From JAIXWP01 sp044371755 (lineage in GTDB: Bacteria > Bacteroidota > Bacteroidia > Flavobacteriales_D > Sanyastnellaceae), in NCBI GenBank assembly GCA_044371755.1, contig JBILSZ010000134.1:1-5954 (forward strand): DNA of 5,954 nt. The letters run 5' to 3'. A program made the translations under genes and the position numbers. The notes below the pieces were generated by a model, which was given only the letters and a program-made list of their open reading frames with translations, ran no database searches and was not told where the DNA came from. Shown here one piece after another: positions 1-5,774 of this stretch; the first letter of the stretch is position 1, and each line of letters starts with the position of its first letter.

Positions 1-1015
1 ACGTGCCGATCATCCACAATGCGGTCATCACGCAGAACGCGGGCACCACGAGACTATCGCTATAGACTTTGTCTGTGATGGATGCGTAGATATCTTTCAA
101 TAAAAAAAGCGATGCGAGTGAAAATGAAACATCGAGCAGGGGCATGAATAGCTTTTTCAAGAAGCGATTTAAAACCGCCACAGACGCGCGAAGCCAGATG
201 GCTATTTGAATGAAAAAAACGAAGAGCTTCGCATTATTTCCACTAAAATGTTTGCGCGCAAAAATGATCATCGCATTATAAAAAACGAAGACATAATTGA
301 GGCTTCCCTTTTTCGTGCTTTCGCCTTTGTAGTGAATGATGGTGGTTTCGGGCAGATAATAATTTTTATATCCTCCTTGAATGATGCGCCATGATAGGTC
401 GATGTCTTCGCCATACATGAAAAACGCTTCATCCAACAATCCCACTTTATCGAGTGCAGACTTACGCATCATCATGAAAGCTCCAGAGAGGATTTCAATT
501 TCATGCGTCTGATCTGCGTCGAGATGTCCGAGGTAGTAGCGATTGAATCTCTTCGAACGCGGTAAGAGACGAGAGATGCCGAATATTTTATAAAAGGATG
601 TTTCGGGTGTTGTAAGTCCACGCTTGGATTCGGGGAGGTAGTGGCCCTTGCCATCCACCATTTTCACTCCCAATCCGCCTGCATCCGGATGCGCATCCAT
701 GAAGTCGATTACTTTTTGCAAGGTATCTTCTTCAATCACGGTGTCCGGATTGAGGAGAAGGATATATTCTCCTTTTGCCTCGCGCATCGCTTGATTATTC
801 GCGCGCGAAAAGCCTGTGTTCTCTGTATTGGCAATCACCTTTACGCTCGGAAAACGTTCGCGTACCATTTGTACCGAACCGTCTACCGAATTGTTGTCTA
901 CCATCCACACCTCGCCGTTGTGTCCTATGCGATGCATCGCTTTTTCCACGCTGATGAGGCATTGTTCGAGAAAATAGCGAACGTTGTAGTTGACAATCAC
1001 GATAGAGATTTTCAT
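1..1015 (-). CDS. Family 2 glycosyltransferase with C-terminal membrane region, 3' end cut by window edge
   Basis: Probably transfers a sugar from a nucleotide-sugar donor to a polysaccharide or lipid-linked glycan at the inner face of the membrane. The 338 visible residues read without interruption. The GT-A fold begins at once (MKISIVIVNYN, residues 1-11), followed by the donor-binding VDNNSVDGS (39-47), NTGFSRANN (66-74), the metal-binding LLLNPDT (86-92) and the late acidic motif YGEDIDLSWR (201-210). Together these resemble the rhamnosyltransferase-like COG1216 branch. From about residue 264 the protein becomes hydrophobic, with at least three probable membrane segments (about 264-282, 290-306, 321-337), and it continues beyond the window. 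Related Bacteroidota proteins, as I remember them, carry a long multi-membrane extension here. The start chosen is ATG at 1015, 6 bp after the recR stop; an in-frame ATG at 1021 abuts that stop and would add Met-Arg. It is probably co-transcribed with recR. Donor and acceptor are unknown. Confidence 0.93.
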   Translation of the reverse strand, partial: MKISIVIVNYNVRYFLEQCLISVEKAMHRIGHNGEVWMVDNNSVDGSVQMVRERFPSVKVIANTENTGFSRANNQAMREAKGEYILLLNPDTVIEEDTLQKVIDFMDAHPDAGGLGVKMVDGKGHYLPESKRGLTTPETSFYKIFGISRLLPRSKRFNRYYLGHLDADQTHEIEILSGAFMMMRKSALDKVGLLDEAFFMYGEDIDLSWRIIQGGYKNYYLPETTIIHYKGESTKKGSLNYVFVFYNAMIIFARKHFSGNNAKLFVFFIQIAIWLRASVAVLNRFLKKLFMPLLDVSFSLASLFLLKDIYASITDKVYSDSLVVPAFCVMTALWMIGT

Positions 1016-1021
1016 GCGCAT

Positions 1022-1639
1022 CTATCGTTTTAATGAGACTTCGTACGGGGTGCGCAACACGATGCTGCGACCGAGCGTCACCTCATCGGTGTATTCGAGT
1101 TCGCCGCCCACGGCCACGCCGCGTGCGATCGAAGATATTTTTACATTGTAAGGAGCAAGTTTTTTATAGATAAAAAAACACGTCGTTTCGCCTTCCATCG
1201 TAGCGCTTAACGCGAGTATCACTTCTTTCACTTCGTCGGTGCTCAAGCGTGCGATTAGTGAGTCGATCGTGAGGTCGCTTGGACTCACGCCATCCATCGG
1301 ACTAATGATGCCGCCGAGCACGTGGTAGAGTCCGTTGTATTGTTCGGTCCCTTCGATGGCCATCACATCGCGGATATCGCTCACTACACAAAGCGTAGTG
1401 CGATCGCGGCGTGTGTCGAGGCAGATAGAACAAGTCTCTTTATCGGAGAGGTTGTGGCAAACCTTGCAATGATGAATTTGTTCGCGCATATCCACAAAGG
1501 CATCTGCAAAGCGCCGAATCTCCTCGGGTTTGCGACGGAGCATTTCGAGCACCAGTCTCAAGGCCGTTTTCTTGCCGATGCCCGGCAAGCTAGCCATTTG
1601 ATCCACTGCTGTTTCGATGAGTTTGCTTGGAATATTCAC
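1022..1639 (-). CDS. recR: Recombination mediator protein RecR
   Basis: RecR works with RecO (and RecF) to load RecA on single-stranded DNA at gaps during recombinational repair. The 205 residues match the usual family length of about 200. A helix-hairpin-helix with the signature SLPGIGKKTALRLVL lies at about 17-31. The four-cysteine zinc site CKVCHNLSDKETCSIC (C58, C61, C70, C73) follows, then the Toprim domain from about residue 82 with DVMAIEGT, YHVLGG and SPMDG, and the C-terminal ARGVAVGGELEYTDEVTLGRS. The Toprim strand reads CVVSDIRDVMAIE, with Ser87 where RecR proteins normally have Glu. I chose GTG at 1639 because it gives the familiar MNIPSKLIE start; a TTG at 1654 would add five residues (MYIYA) that look like translated promoter. 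The glycosyltransferase follows 6 bp downstream, and a symporter gene diverges upstream. The family call is certain; only the start is open. Confidence 0.97.
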   Translation of the reverse strand: MNIPSKLIETAVDQMASLPGIGKKTALRLVLEMLRRKPEEIRRFADAFVDMREQIHHCKVCHNLSDKETCSICLDTRRDRTTLCVVSDIRDVMAIEGTEQYNGLYHVLGGIISPMDGVSPSDLTIDSLIARLSTDEVKEVILALSATMEGETTCFFIYKKLAPYNVKISSIARGVAVGGELEYTDEVTLGRSIVLRTPYEVSLKR

Positions 1640-1643
1640 GGCG

Positions 1644-1651
1644 TAAATATA
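1644..1651 (-). promoter_or_regulatory. Probable -7 element for recR (TATATTTA)
   Basis: The minus strand reads TATATTTA, one base from the Bacteroidota -7 consensus TAnnTTTG, and ends 4 bp before the GTG start of recR. It is the mirror image of the symporter element at 1669-1676, at the same distance from its start codon. No TTTG-like -33 box is visible at the usual spacing. If it is real, the transcript would begin at or next to the start codon and be almost leaderless. Confidence 0.4.
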
Positions 1652-1668
1652 CAACGACCGCGACAGGT

Positions 1669-1676
1669 TATATTTG
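1669..1676 (+). promoter_or_regulatory. Probable -7 element for the symporter gene (TATATTTG)
   Basis: The plus strand has an exact match to the Bacteroidota -7 consensus TAnnTTTG, ending 4 bp before the ATG at 1681. Transcription would then begin within a base or two of the start codon, giving a leaderless or nearly leaderless mRNA. No clear -33 TTTG is present upstream, and the region where it would lie holds the opposing recR element. Confidence 0.5.
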
Positions 1677-1680
1677 TCGC

Positions 1681-3186
1681 ATGTCGCAACTACTCATACT
1701 CGGAATATTATTGGCCTATTTCCTCGTGTTATTGGGCATTTCATACATTACAGGAAAGGCTGCTACCAATCAAACCTTCTTTGCCGCCAACAAGAGCGCA
1801 CCGTGGTATTTGGTCGCCTTCGGAATGGTGGGCACTTCCCTTTCTGGCGTCACCTTCGTAAGTGTACCAGGAACAGTGCAAGCGGCAGGCTTCACCTATT
1901 TTCAAGTCGTGCTCGGGTATTTCATCGGGTATTTCATCGTTGCCTTTGTCTTGCTGCCGCTTTATTACCGCCTCAATCTCACCTCCATCTACACCTACCT
2001 CCAAGGGCGGTTGGGCATGACATCGTATAAAACTGGTGCCTTATTTTTCATCATATCGCGCACGCTCGGAGCCACCTTGCGACTCTACATCGTGGTGAAT
2101 GTATTGCAAGTGTATATCGTCGACAACATGAGTTTTACCATCGGCGGTGAAGCCATGCACGTGCCCTTTGCCGTCACCGCATTCGTCATCATGTTGATGA
2201 TCTTGCTCTACACCTACAAAGGCGGAGTGAAGACTATTGTATGGACCGATACATTGCAAACATTTTTCATGTTGTTGGCGCTCGTGGTATGTGTTGTTTT
2301 CATATTGCAAGATTTGAATCTTAACCTTGGACAAGCCTTTGCCACCATGGGTGATGCGGGGTATTTGAATATTTTTGAAACGAATCCTTCGGACAAAAAA
2401 TTCTTTTTAAAACAAATCATCGGCGGCGCCTTCATTACCGTATCCATGACAGGCTTGGATCAAGAGATGATGCAAAAGAATATCAGTGTAAAAACCTTGG
2501 GCGACTCTCAAAAGAATATGCTCACCTTCAGCGTCATCCTAGTCATTGTCAATTTTGTTTTCCTCACCCTTGGAGGGTTATTGTACCTCTACGCCGAAGC
2601 GCATCAGGCGGGTGTTTCAGGAGATCAATTGTTCCCAACAGTAGCGTTGGATTTCATGCCACCTGTCGTCGGCATTATCTTTATTATCGGATTGATATCC
2701 GCCTTGTTCCCATCGGCGGATGGTGCCATCACCGCATTGACGGCGAGTTTTTGCATTGACATCTTGGGCATGCAGCGCGATGAGAAGAGCAGTGAAGAAC
2801 AGAAGATGGCATTGCGAAAGAAGGTGCATTTAATTTTTGCCGGCATATTTATTTTATTTGTTTTTTATTTTAAATATTTGAATAATGCCAGCATCATCAA
2901 TGTGTTGTTGGACATAGCCAATTACACCTACGGACCCTTGCTCGGCCTCTTCGCCTTCGGAATCCTCACCAAGCGTAAAGTCCGCGATCAGCTCACGCCC
3001 ATCATCTGCATACTCGCCCCCGTCATCACCTACAGCCTCACCCTGATTCCTAAGGAATGGATTGGTGGTTATGTATTTGGGAGTGAGTTGTTGTTGATCA
3101 ATGGAGGGTTAACATTTGCAGGATTGCTAATGGGGGGAGGAGAAGGGAGTAGGAGTAGGAGTAGGAATAAGGACGGCCTCCTGTAG
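1681..3186 (+). CDS. Sodium:solute symporter (SSS/SLC5 family)
   Basis: An inner-membrane protein of 501 residues that should import a solute driven by the sodium gradient. The substrate cannot be told from sequence; the family includes carriers for sugars, proline, pantothenate, iodide and organic acids. About 13 hydrophobic segments are visible (for example 3-22, 41-62, 70-93, 161-178, 190-209, 280-303, 328-345, 382-398, 436-457, 466-484), the usual number for the LeuT-fold SSS core. Family marks are GTSLSGVTFVSVPG (51-64), TYKGGVKTIVWTDTLQ (178-193), equivalent to the GG-x-x-AV-x-WTD-x-x-Q signature, and ISALFPSADGAITALTASF (339-357), which corresponds to the sodium-site helix. The ATG at 1681 is preferred over an upstream TTG at 1627, which would add 18 charged residues and overlap recR. 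The tail after the last helix (residues 489-497, GSRSRSRNK) is translated tandem repeat and unlikely to be functional family sequence. It diverges from recR and appears monocistronic. Confidence 0.95.
   Translation: MSQLLILGILLAYFLVLLGISYITGKAATNQTFFAANKSAPWYLVAFGMVGTSLSGVTFVSVPGTVQAAGFTYFQVVLGYFIGYFIVAFVLLPLYYRLNLTSIYTYLQGRLGMTSYKTGALFFIISRTLGATLRLYIVVNVLQVYIVDNMSFTIGGEAMHVPFAVTAFVIMLMILLYTYKGGVKTIVWTDTLQTFFMLLALVVCVVFILQDLNLNLGQAFATMGDAGYLNIFETNPSDKKFFLKQIIGGAFITVSMTGLDQEMMQKNISVKTLGDSQKNMLTFSVILVIVNFVFLTLGGLLYLYAEAHQAGVSGDQLFPTVALDFMPPVVGIIFIIGLISALFPSADGAITALTASFCIDILGMQRDEKSSEEQKMALRKKVHLIFAGIFILFVFYFKYLNNASIINVLLDIANYTYGPLLGLFAFGILTKRKVRDQLTPIICILAPVITYSLTLIPKEWIGGYVFGSELLLINGGLTFAGLLMGGGEGSRSRSRNKDGLL
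3145..3169 (+). repeat. GGAGTA tandem repeat inside the 3' end of the symporter gene
   Basis: Four units in a row: GGGAGTA, GGAGTA, GGAGTA, GGAATA. They are read in frame as G-S-R-S-R-S-R-N-K and form the tail of the symporter after its last membrane helix. The same unit family resumes at 3237 beyond a palindromic segment. Confidence 0.85.
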
Positions 3187-3206
3187 AGACGCCATTTATG
3201 GCGTCT
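3187..3206 (+). terminator. Perfect hairpin directly after the symporter stop; weak terminator or REP-like palindrome
   Basis: AGACGCCA pairs perfectly with TGGCGTCT around a TTTA loop, starting one base after the TAG stop. On the plus strand only three T residues follow, so it is a poor intrinsic terminator, though it could stabilise the 3' end of the mRNA. It also resembles dispersed GTAGAGACGC-type palindromes that I recall from other bacterial genomes. It sits between two blocks of the same tandem repeat, which suggests it may have been inserted there. Confidence 0.45.
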
Positions 3207-3236
3207 TTGGGTACGACGAGAAGGGAAAGGCGGAAC

Positions 3237-3335
3237 GGAATAGGGGATAGGGAATAGGAGTAGGAGTTGGAATAGGAGTAGGAAGTAGGGAGTAGGGAGT
3301 AGGAGTAGGAAATAGGGGATAGGAAATAGGGAATA
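3237..3335 (+). repeat. Tandem array of about 15 GGARTA-type units between the convergent genes
   Basis: Fifteen consecutive 6-7 bp units fill 99 bp, including GGAATA, GGGGATA, GGGAATA, GGAGTA, GGAAGTA, GGGAGTA and GGAAATA. All but one end in TA. The purine-rich strand is the symporter sense strand. The rest of the 196-bp convergent spacer (3187-3382) holds the hairpin, a short unique stretch and the start of the AATTTCC array. I see no gene in it. Confidence 0.9.
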
Positions 3336-3363
3336 GGATTTCGAATTAGTTCTTGCGAATTCA

Positions 3364-3398
3364 ACATTCCAAGCTCCAACTTCTAATTTCCAATTTCC
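3364..3398 (-). repeat. Degenerate heptamer array at the 3' end of the SRPBCC gene
   Basis: Five 7-bp units on the plus strand: ACATTCC, AAGCTCC, AACTTCT, AATTTCC, AATTTCC. The last two and part of the third lie inside the SRPBCC reading frame on the minus strand and encode its final residues and the TAG stop. It is the same family as the arrays at 4350-4398 and 5775-5851. Confidence 0.75.
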
Positions 3399-4345
3399 GA
3401 GTTGGCTTTGATGTGCTCTAATACGCGGATGTGAATTTTATGGATGATATAGTCACTCCACCACTGCCAATACATGGAGGGCTTGATGTTGTGGTAATAC
3501 CATGTAGTGCCTTCTAATAGGGTATTGCCGTTGGGTAATGTTGTCAACTTGAATTGCCCTTGTTTCGATACAAAATAATCGTGCAAATGAGGTGCGTCGA
3601 TGTCGTAAAAACTCAACTCTTTCATCGGTTCGGGTTGTTCTACAACATCAAATCGAAGCAGATTCGGTTCGTCCCACACTGTTATCGGTTCTACAAAACT
3701 CCCTGTAGTAAAATTGCAATGACGCACAGCACCAACTCCATTGCCTTCAATGCGGGCATTGATAGGAAATGCTATGCCTGTTTTAAAAATAAACTCTGAT
3801 GGTTTATTTAATTCAGGAAATTCAACAACATTTTTCCATACTGCTTCCTTACTAGCCGCTATTTCAATTTGCGTTACAACCGACGTCATTTCTGATGAAT
3901 TGCCATGCTCAATAAATGACATCATGGGAATTAATCCGATTAAAACTAATAAAATGGTGATGCTTTTATCGGGTAATTGATTTAAAACTACAAGACCTAA
4001 GTAACTGCCGATCCAAGTGAAGAAAAGCAGAATCGGTAACGCCATAACGATGCAGATCAGGCCTTCAATTGCAAAAATCATTGTTAGAGCTAGTAGGAAT
4101 ATCAATGTCGCAAAAGCTATTCTTTGAGATTCCCTTTTTGTAATTTCTCTACCATACCCATAGATCACAACGGCAGCGGTACCAACAAATAAGGGCGTGA
4201 TGACAAACATGGCCATGCCATATTCTTCCATTACATAAATTCCGAACAATATTTGAAGTACCGATATGGCCGTCGTCAACCCCATGGCCAACCACCAACG
4301 CTTTTTCTCGTTATCAGAAAGCAAACGTTCTATACTGTTGCCCAT
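3383..4345 (-). CDS. Membrane protein with C-terminal SRPBCC (polyketide cyclase/START-like) domain
   Basis: Function unknown. The 320-residue protein has an N-terminal membrane half with about five hydrophobic segments (17-38, 44-63, 77-93, 97-122, 128-146). A soluble domain of SRPBCC character follows from about 155 to 314: it opens with VVTQIEIAASKEAVWKNVVE, has GVGAVRHCNFTTG in the middle and TLLEGTTWYYHN near the end, and closes on a long helix (YIIHKIHIRVLEHIK). SRPBCC folds are helix-grip pockets that bind hydrophobic ligands, so binding of a lipid-like molecule near the membrane is possible but is inference. ATG at 4345 is preferred over TTG at 4357, which lies in the upstream repeat. 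The last residues (SEIGN) and the stop come from heptamer repeat. The gene follows pdhC on the same strand after 93 bp of mostly repeat, and by eye it is more A+T-rich than its neighbours. It may be a later arrival rather than part of the pdh unit. Confidence 0.85.
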   Translation of the reverse strand: MGNSIERLLSDNEKKRWWLAMGLTTAISVLQILFGIYVMEEYGMAMFVITPLFVGTAAVVIYGYGREITKRESQRIAFATLIFLLALTMIFAIEGLICIVMALPILLFFTWIGSYLGLVVLNQLPDKSITILLVLIGLIPMMSFIEHGNSSEMTSVVTQIEIAASKEAVWKNVVEFPELNKPSEFIFKTGIAFPINARIEGNGVGAVRHCNFTTGSFVEPITVWDEPNLLRFDVVEQPEPMKELSFYDIDAPHLHDYFVSKQGQFKLTTLPNGNTLLEGTTWYYHNIKPSMYWQWWSDYIIHKIHIRVLEHIKANSEIGN

Positions 4346-4349
4346 CGTC

Positions 4350-4398
4350 AATTGCAAATTCTAAATTCCGAATTCCAAATTCCAAATTCCAAATTCCG
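4350..4398 (-). repeat. Seven-unit AATTCCA heptamer array just upstream of the SRPBCC gene
   Basis: Seven consecutive 7-bp units on the plus strand: AATTGCA, AATTCTA, AATTCCG, three copies of AATTCCA, AATTCCG. The array ends 4 bp before the ATG of the SRPBCC gene. On the sense (minus) strand it reads as repeated GGAATTT, the same purine-rich polarity as the array in the pdhA-pdhC spacer. Confidence 0.9.
4355..4386 (-). promoter_or_regulatory. Possible repeat-derived promoter for the SRPBCC gene
   Basis: On the minus strand, TTTG (4386-4383) is followed after 19 bp by TAGAATTTG (4363-4355), which resembles the Bacteroidota -33 TTTG and -7 TAnnTTTG pair. The -7 box has three instead of two bases between TA and TTTG, so the match is imperfect. 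Both boxes are made from heptamer units. The call is speculative. Confidence 0.25.
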
Positions 4399-4413
4399 TC
4401 CCTCCGTCGCTCT

Positions 4414-4441
4414 GTCACTAGTCGTTAGTCACTAGTCACTA
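4414..4441 (-). repeat. Four GTCACTA heptamers containing the pdhC stop codon
   Basis: Plus-strand units are GTCACTA, GTCGTTA, GTCACTA, GTCACTA, with no gaps. On the minus strand each reads TAGTGAC (one TAACGAC), and the first supplies the TAG stop of pdhC, followed directly by an in-frame TGA. A 15-bp non-repeat stretch (4399-4413) separates this array from the AATTCCA array. Confidence 0.85.
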
Positions 4442-5740
4442 AACCAGCATTCCCACCGGATTCTCCAAGTATCGCTTCACGTCTTGAAGGAAGGCCGCGC
4501 CGGAGGCTCCGTCTACTACACGGTGGTCGCATGACAATGTCACTTTCATGATATTGCCAGGAACAACTGCGCCGCCTTTTACAACAGGCACTTGCTTGAT
4601 AGCACCTACCGCAAGGATGCATGCATCAGGTGGGTTGATGATGGCAGTGAATTCATCAATACCAAACATTCCCAAATTCGAAATGGTGAAGGTATTGCCT
4701 TCCCAATCCGATGGTTGTAATTTTTTATTCTTCGCTTTATCAGCAAATACTTTTACTTCAGAACCAATTTGTGCAAAGCCTTTGCTATCGGCAAATCTGA
4801 CCACGGGTACGAGCAATCCTTCTTCAACAGCCACTGCTACACCAATGTGTACGTGTTGGTTGTAGCGGATCGTTTCGCCTCTCCATGATGCGTTGATTTT
4901 TGGGTGCTTGCGCAATGCCATTGCGCAGGCTTTGATCACCATATCGTTGAAGGAGACTTTCACATCGCCCGCTGCGTTGATAGCAGTGCGCGCTGCAATG
5001 GCTCCGTCCATGTCGATTTCCATGGTGAGGTAGAAGTGTGGTGCGCTGAATTTACTTTCAGCCAAACGACGCGCAATGGTCTTGCGCATGTTAGATACAC
5101 TTTCTTCTGTATATGATTCTACACCGGGCGCAGCAGCAATGAATGTCGCTGCTTTCGCTGGCGCTGCCGTTGGTGTGAATGATTCAACATCTCTACGTAC
5201 AATGCGTCCACCATCGCCACTACCTGCCACCATGCTGATGTCAATTCCTTTCTCATCTGCAATCTTCTTCGCAAGCGGTGATGCTTTCAATCTACCATTC
5301 GAACTGTGTGACATTTCGGCAACAGCAGCAGGAGCGGGGGTTGGAGATTGAGATTGAGATTGAGATGGAGATTGAGATGGAGATTGAGATTGAGATGGAG
5401 ATTGAGATGGAGATTGAGATGGAGATGGAGATGGAGTGGGGGCTGCGGCGGCGGGGGCTGCTGGTGCACTTCCTCCGGACAACAAACCACTAATATCTTC
5501 GCCTTCCTTTCCGATGATTGCTAATAGCGAATCAACAGGGGCGCTCTTTCCTTTTTCAATACCAATATGAAGAAGAATTCCATCTTCATAAGACTCAAAT
5601 TCCATGGTGGCTTTGTCCGTCTCGATTTCCGCGAGTAGCTCACCAGATTTTACTTTATCACCCACTTTCTTATGCCACACCGCCACCGTTCCATCGGTCA
5701 TCGTGTCGCTCAACTTCGGCATGCGAATAATGTTCGCCAT
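4439..5740 (-). CDS. pdhC: Pyruvate dehydrogenase E2, dihydrolipoamide acetyltransferase
   Basis: Core enzyme of the pyruvate dehydrogenase complex. It carries the acetyl group from E1 on a lipoyl arm and transfers it to coenzyme A in the cytoplasm. Of 433 residues, 1-84 form a single lipoyl domain with the lipoylated lysine K43 in EIETDKATMEFES. A linker (about 86-145) follows, then the E1/E3-binding domain (about 149-186, RLKASPLAKKIADEKGID). The catalytic domain (about 208-433) has SAPHFYLT, SFNDMVIKA, TISNLGMFG and the active-site DHRVVDG with H406 and D410. The linker is unusual: residues 103-132 are fifteen Pro-Ser or Gln-Ser pairs encoded by a 6-bp tandem repeat, flanked by ordinary Ala/Pro sequence. 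The ATG at 5740 gives the classic MANIIRMPKLSDTM start. No Shine-Dalgarno is present; an A+T-rich leader precedes it. The gene follows pdhA, separated by a heptamer array. The pyruvate-type assignment rests on the lipoyl-domain sequence and the E1-alpha neighbour. Confidence 0.96.
   Translation of the reverse strand: MANIIRMPKLSDTMTDGTVAVWHKKVGDKVKSGELLAEIETDKATMEFESYEDGILLHIGIEKGKSAPVDSLLAIIGKEGEDISGLLSGGSAPAAPAAAAPTPSPSPSQSPSQSPSQSQSPSQSPSQSQSQSPTPAPAAVAEMSHSSNGRLKASPLAKKIADEKGIDISMVAGSGDGGRIVRRDVESFTPTAAPAKAATFIAAAPGVESYTEESVSNMRKTIARRLAESKFSAPHFYLTMEIDMDGAIAARTAINAAGDVKVSFNDMVIKACAMALRKHPKINASWRGETIRYNQHVHIGVAVAVEEGLLVPVVRFADSKGFAQIGSEVKVFADKAKNKKLQPSDWEGNTFTISNLGMFGIDEFTAIINPPDACILAVGAIKQVPVVKGGAVVPGNIMKVTLSCDHRVVDGASGAAFLQDVKRYLENPVGMLV
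5345..5434 (-). repeat. Fifteen-unit hexanucleotide array encoding the E2 linker
   Basis: On the coding strand the unit is CMATCT (CCATCT = Pro-Ser, CAATCT = Gln-Ser), repeated 15 times without interruption over 90 bp, then fading into Pro-Thr-Pro and Ala-rich codons. Because the unit is a multiple of three, gain or loss of copies would change linker length without a frameshift. Confidence 0.95.
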
Positions 5741-5774
5741 ACTATAGATTTATTATTTGTTTTTTAAATTCAAA

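Noticed and set aside
472..654. Frameshift in the glycosyltransferase, suggested by a short minus-strand frame in this region
   Set aside because: The main frame reads continuously from the ATG at 1015 to the window edge with family motifs throughout; the short frame is offset and meaningless.
641..1033. Open frame of 130 codons on the plus strand
   Set aside because: It lies antisense to the glycosyltransferase, whose motifs are clear, so it is a shadow of that gene.
1640..1654. TTG start for RecR at 1654
   Set aside because: It would add MYIYA, encoded by the TATATTTA promoter-like element; the GTG at 1639 gives the normal family N-terminus.
1627..1680. TTG start for the symporter at 1627
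   Set aside because: It would add 18 charged residues before a normal SSS N-terminus, overlap recR and cover the TAnnTTTG element.
1322..1861. Open frame of 179 codons on the plus strand across recR and the symporter start
   Set aside because: It is antisense to recR and out of frame with the symporter, both unmistakable genes. Its translation has no recognisable domain.
3237..3335. G-quadruplex in the GGAGTA array
   Set aside because: Most G runs are only two long, with three or four in some units, so a stable four-tract structure is not convincing from sequence alone.
3098..3379. Minus-strand open frame rich in Ser-Tyr
   Set aside because: It is a translation of the GGAGTA array and overlaps the symporter end. 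The composition is pure repeat with no sign of a real protein.
5278..5493. Repeat-rich open frames (Glu-Ile/Met runs on plus, Leu-His-Asn runs on minus) over the E2 linker
   Set aside because: They are the hexamer array read in the wrong frames; the Pro-Ser/Gln-Ser frame is continuous with the E2 domains on both sides.
5741..5774. Separate promoter directly upstream of pdhC
   Set aside because: The leader is A+T-rich and has a TTTG, but no TAnnTTTG box at suitable spacing, so it is not reported.
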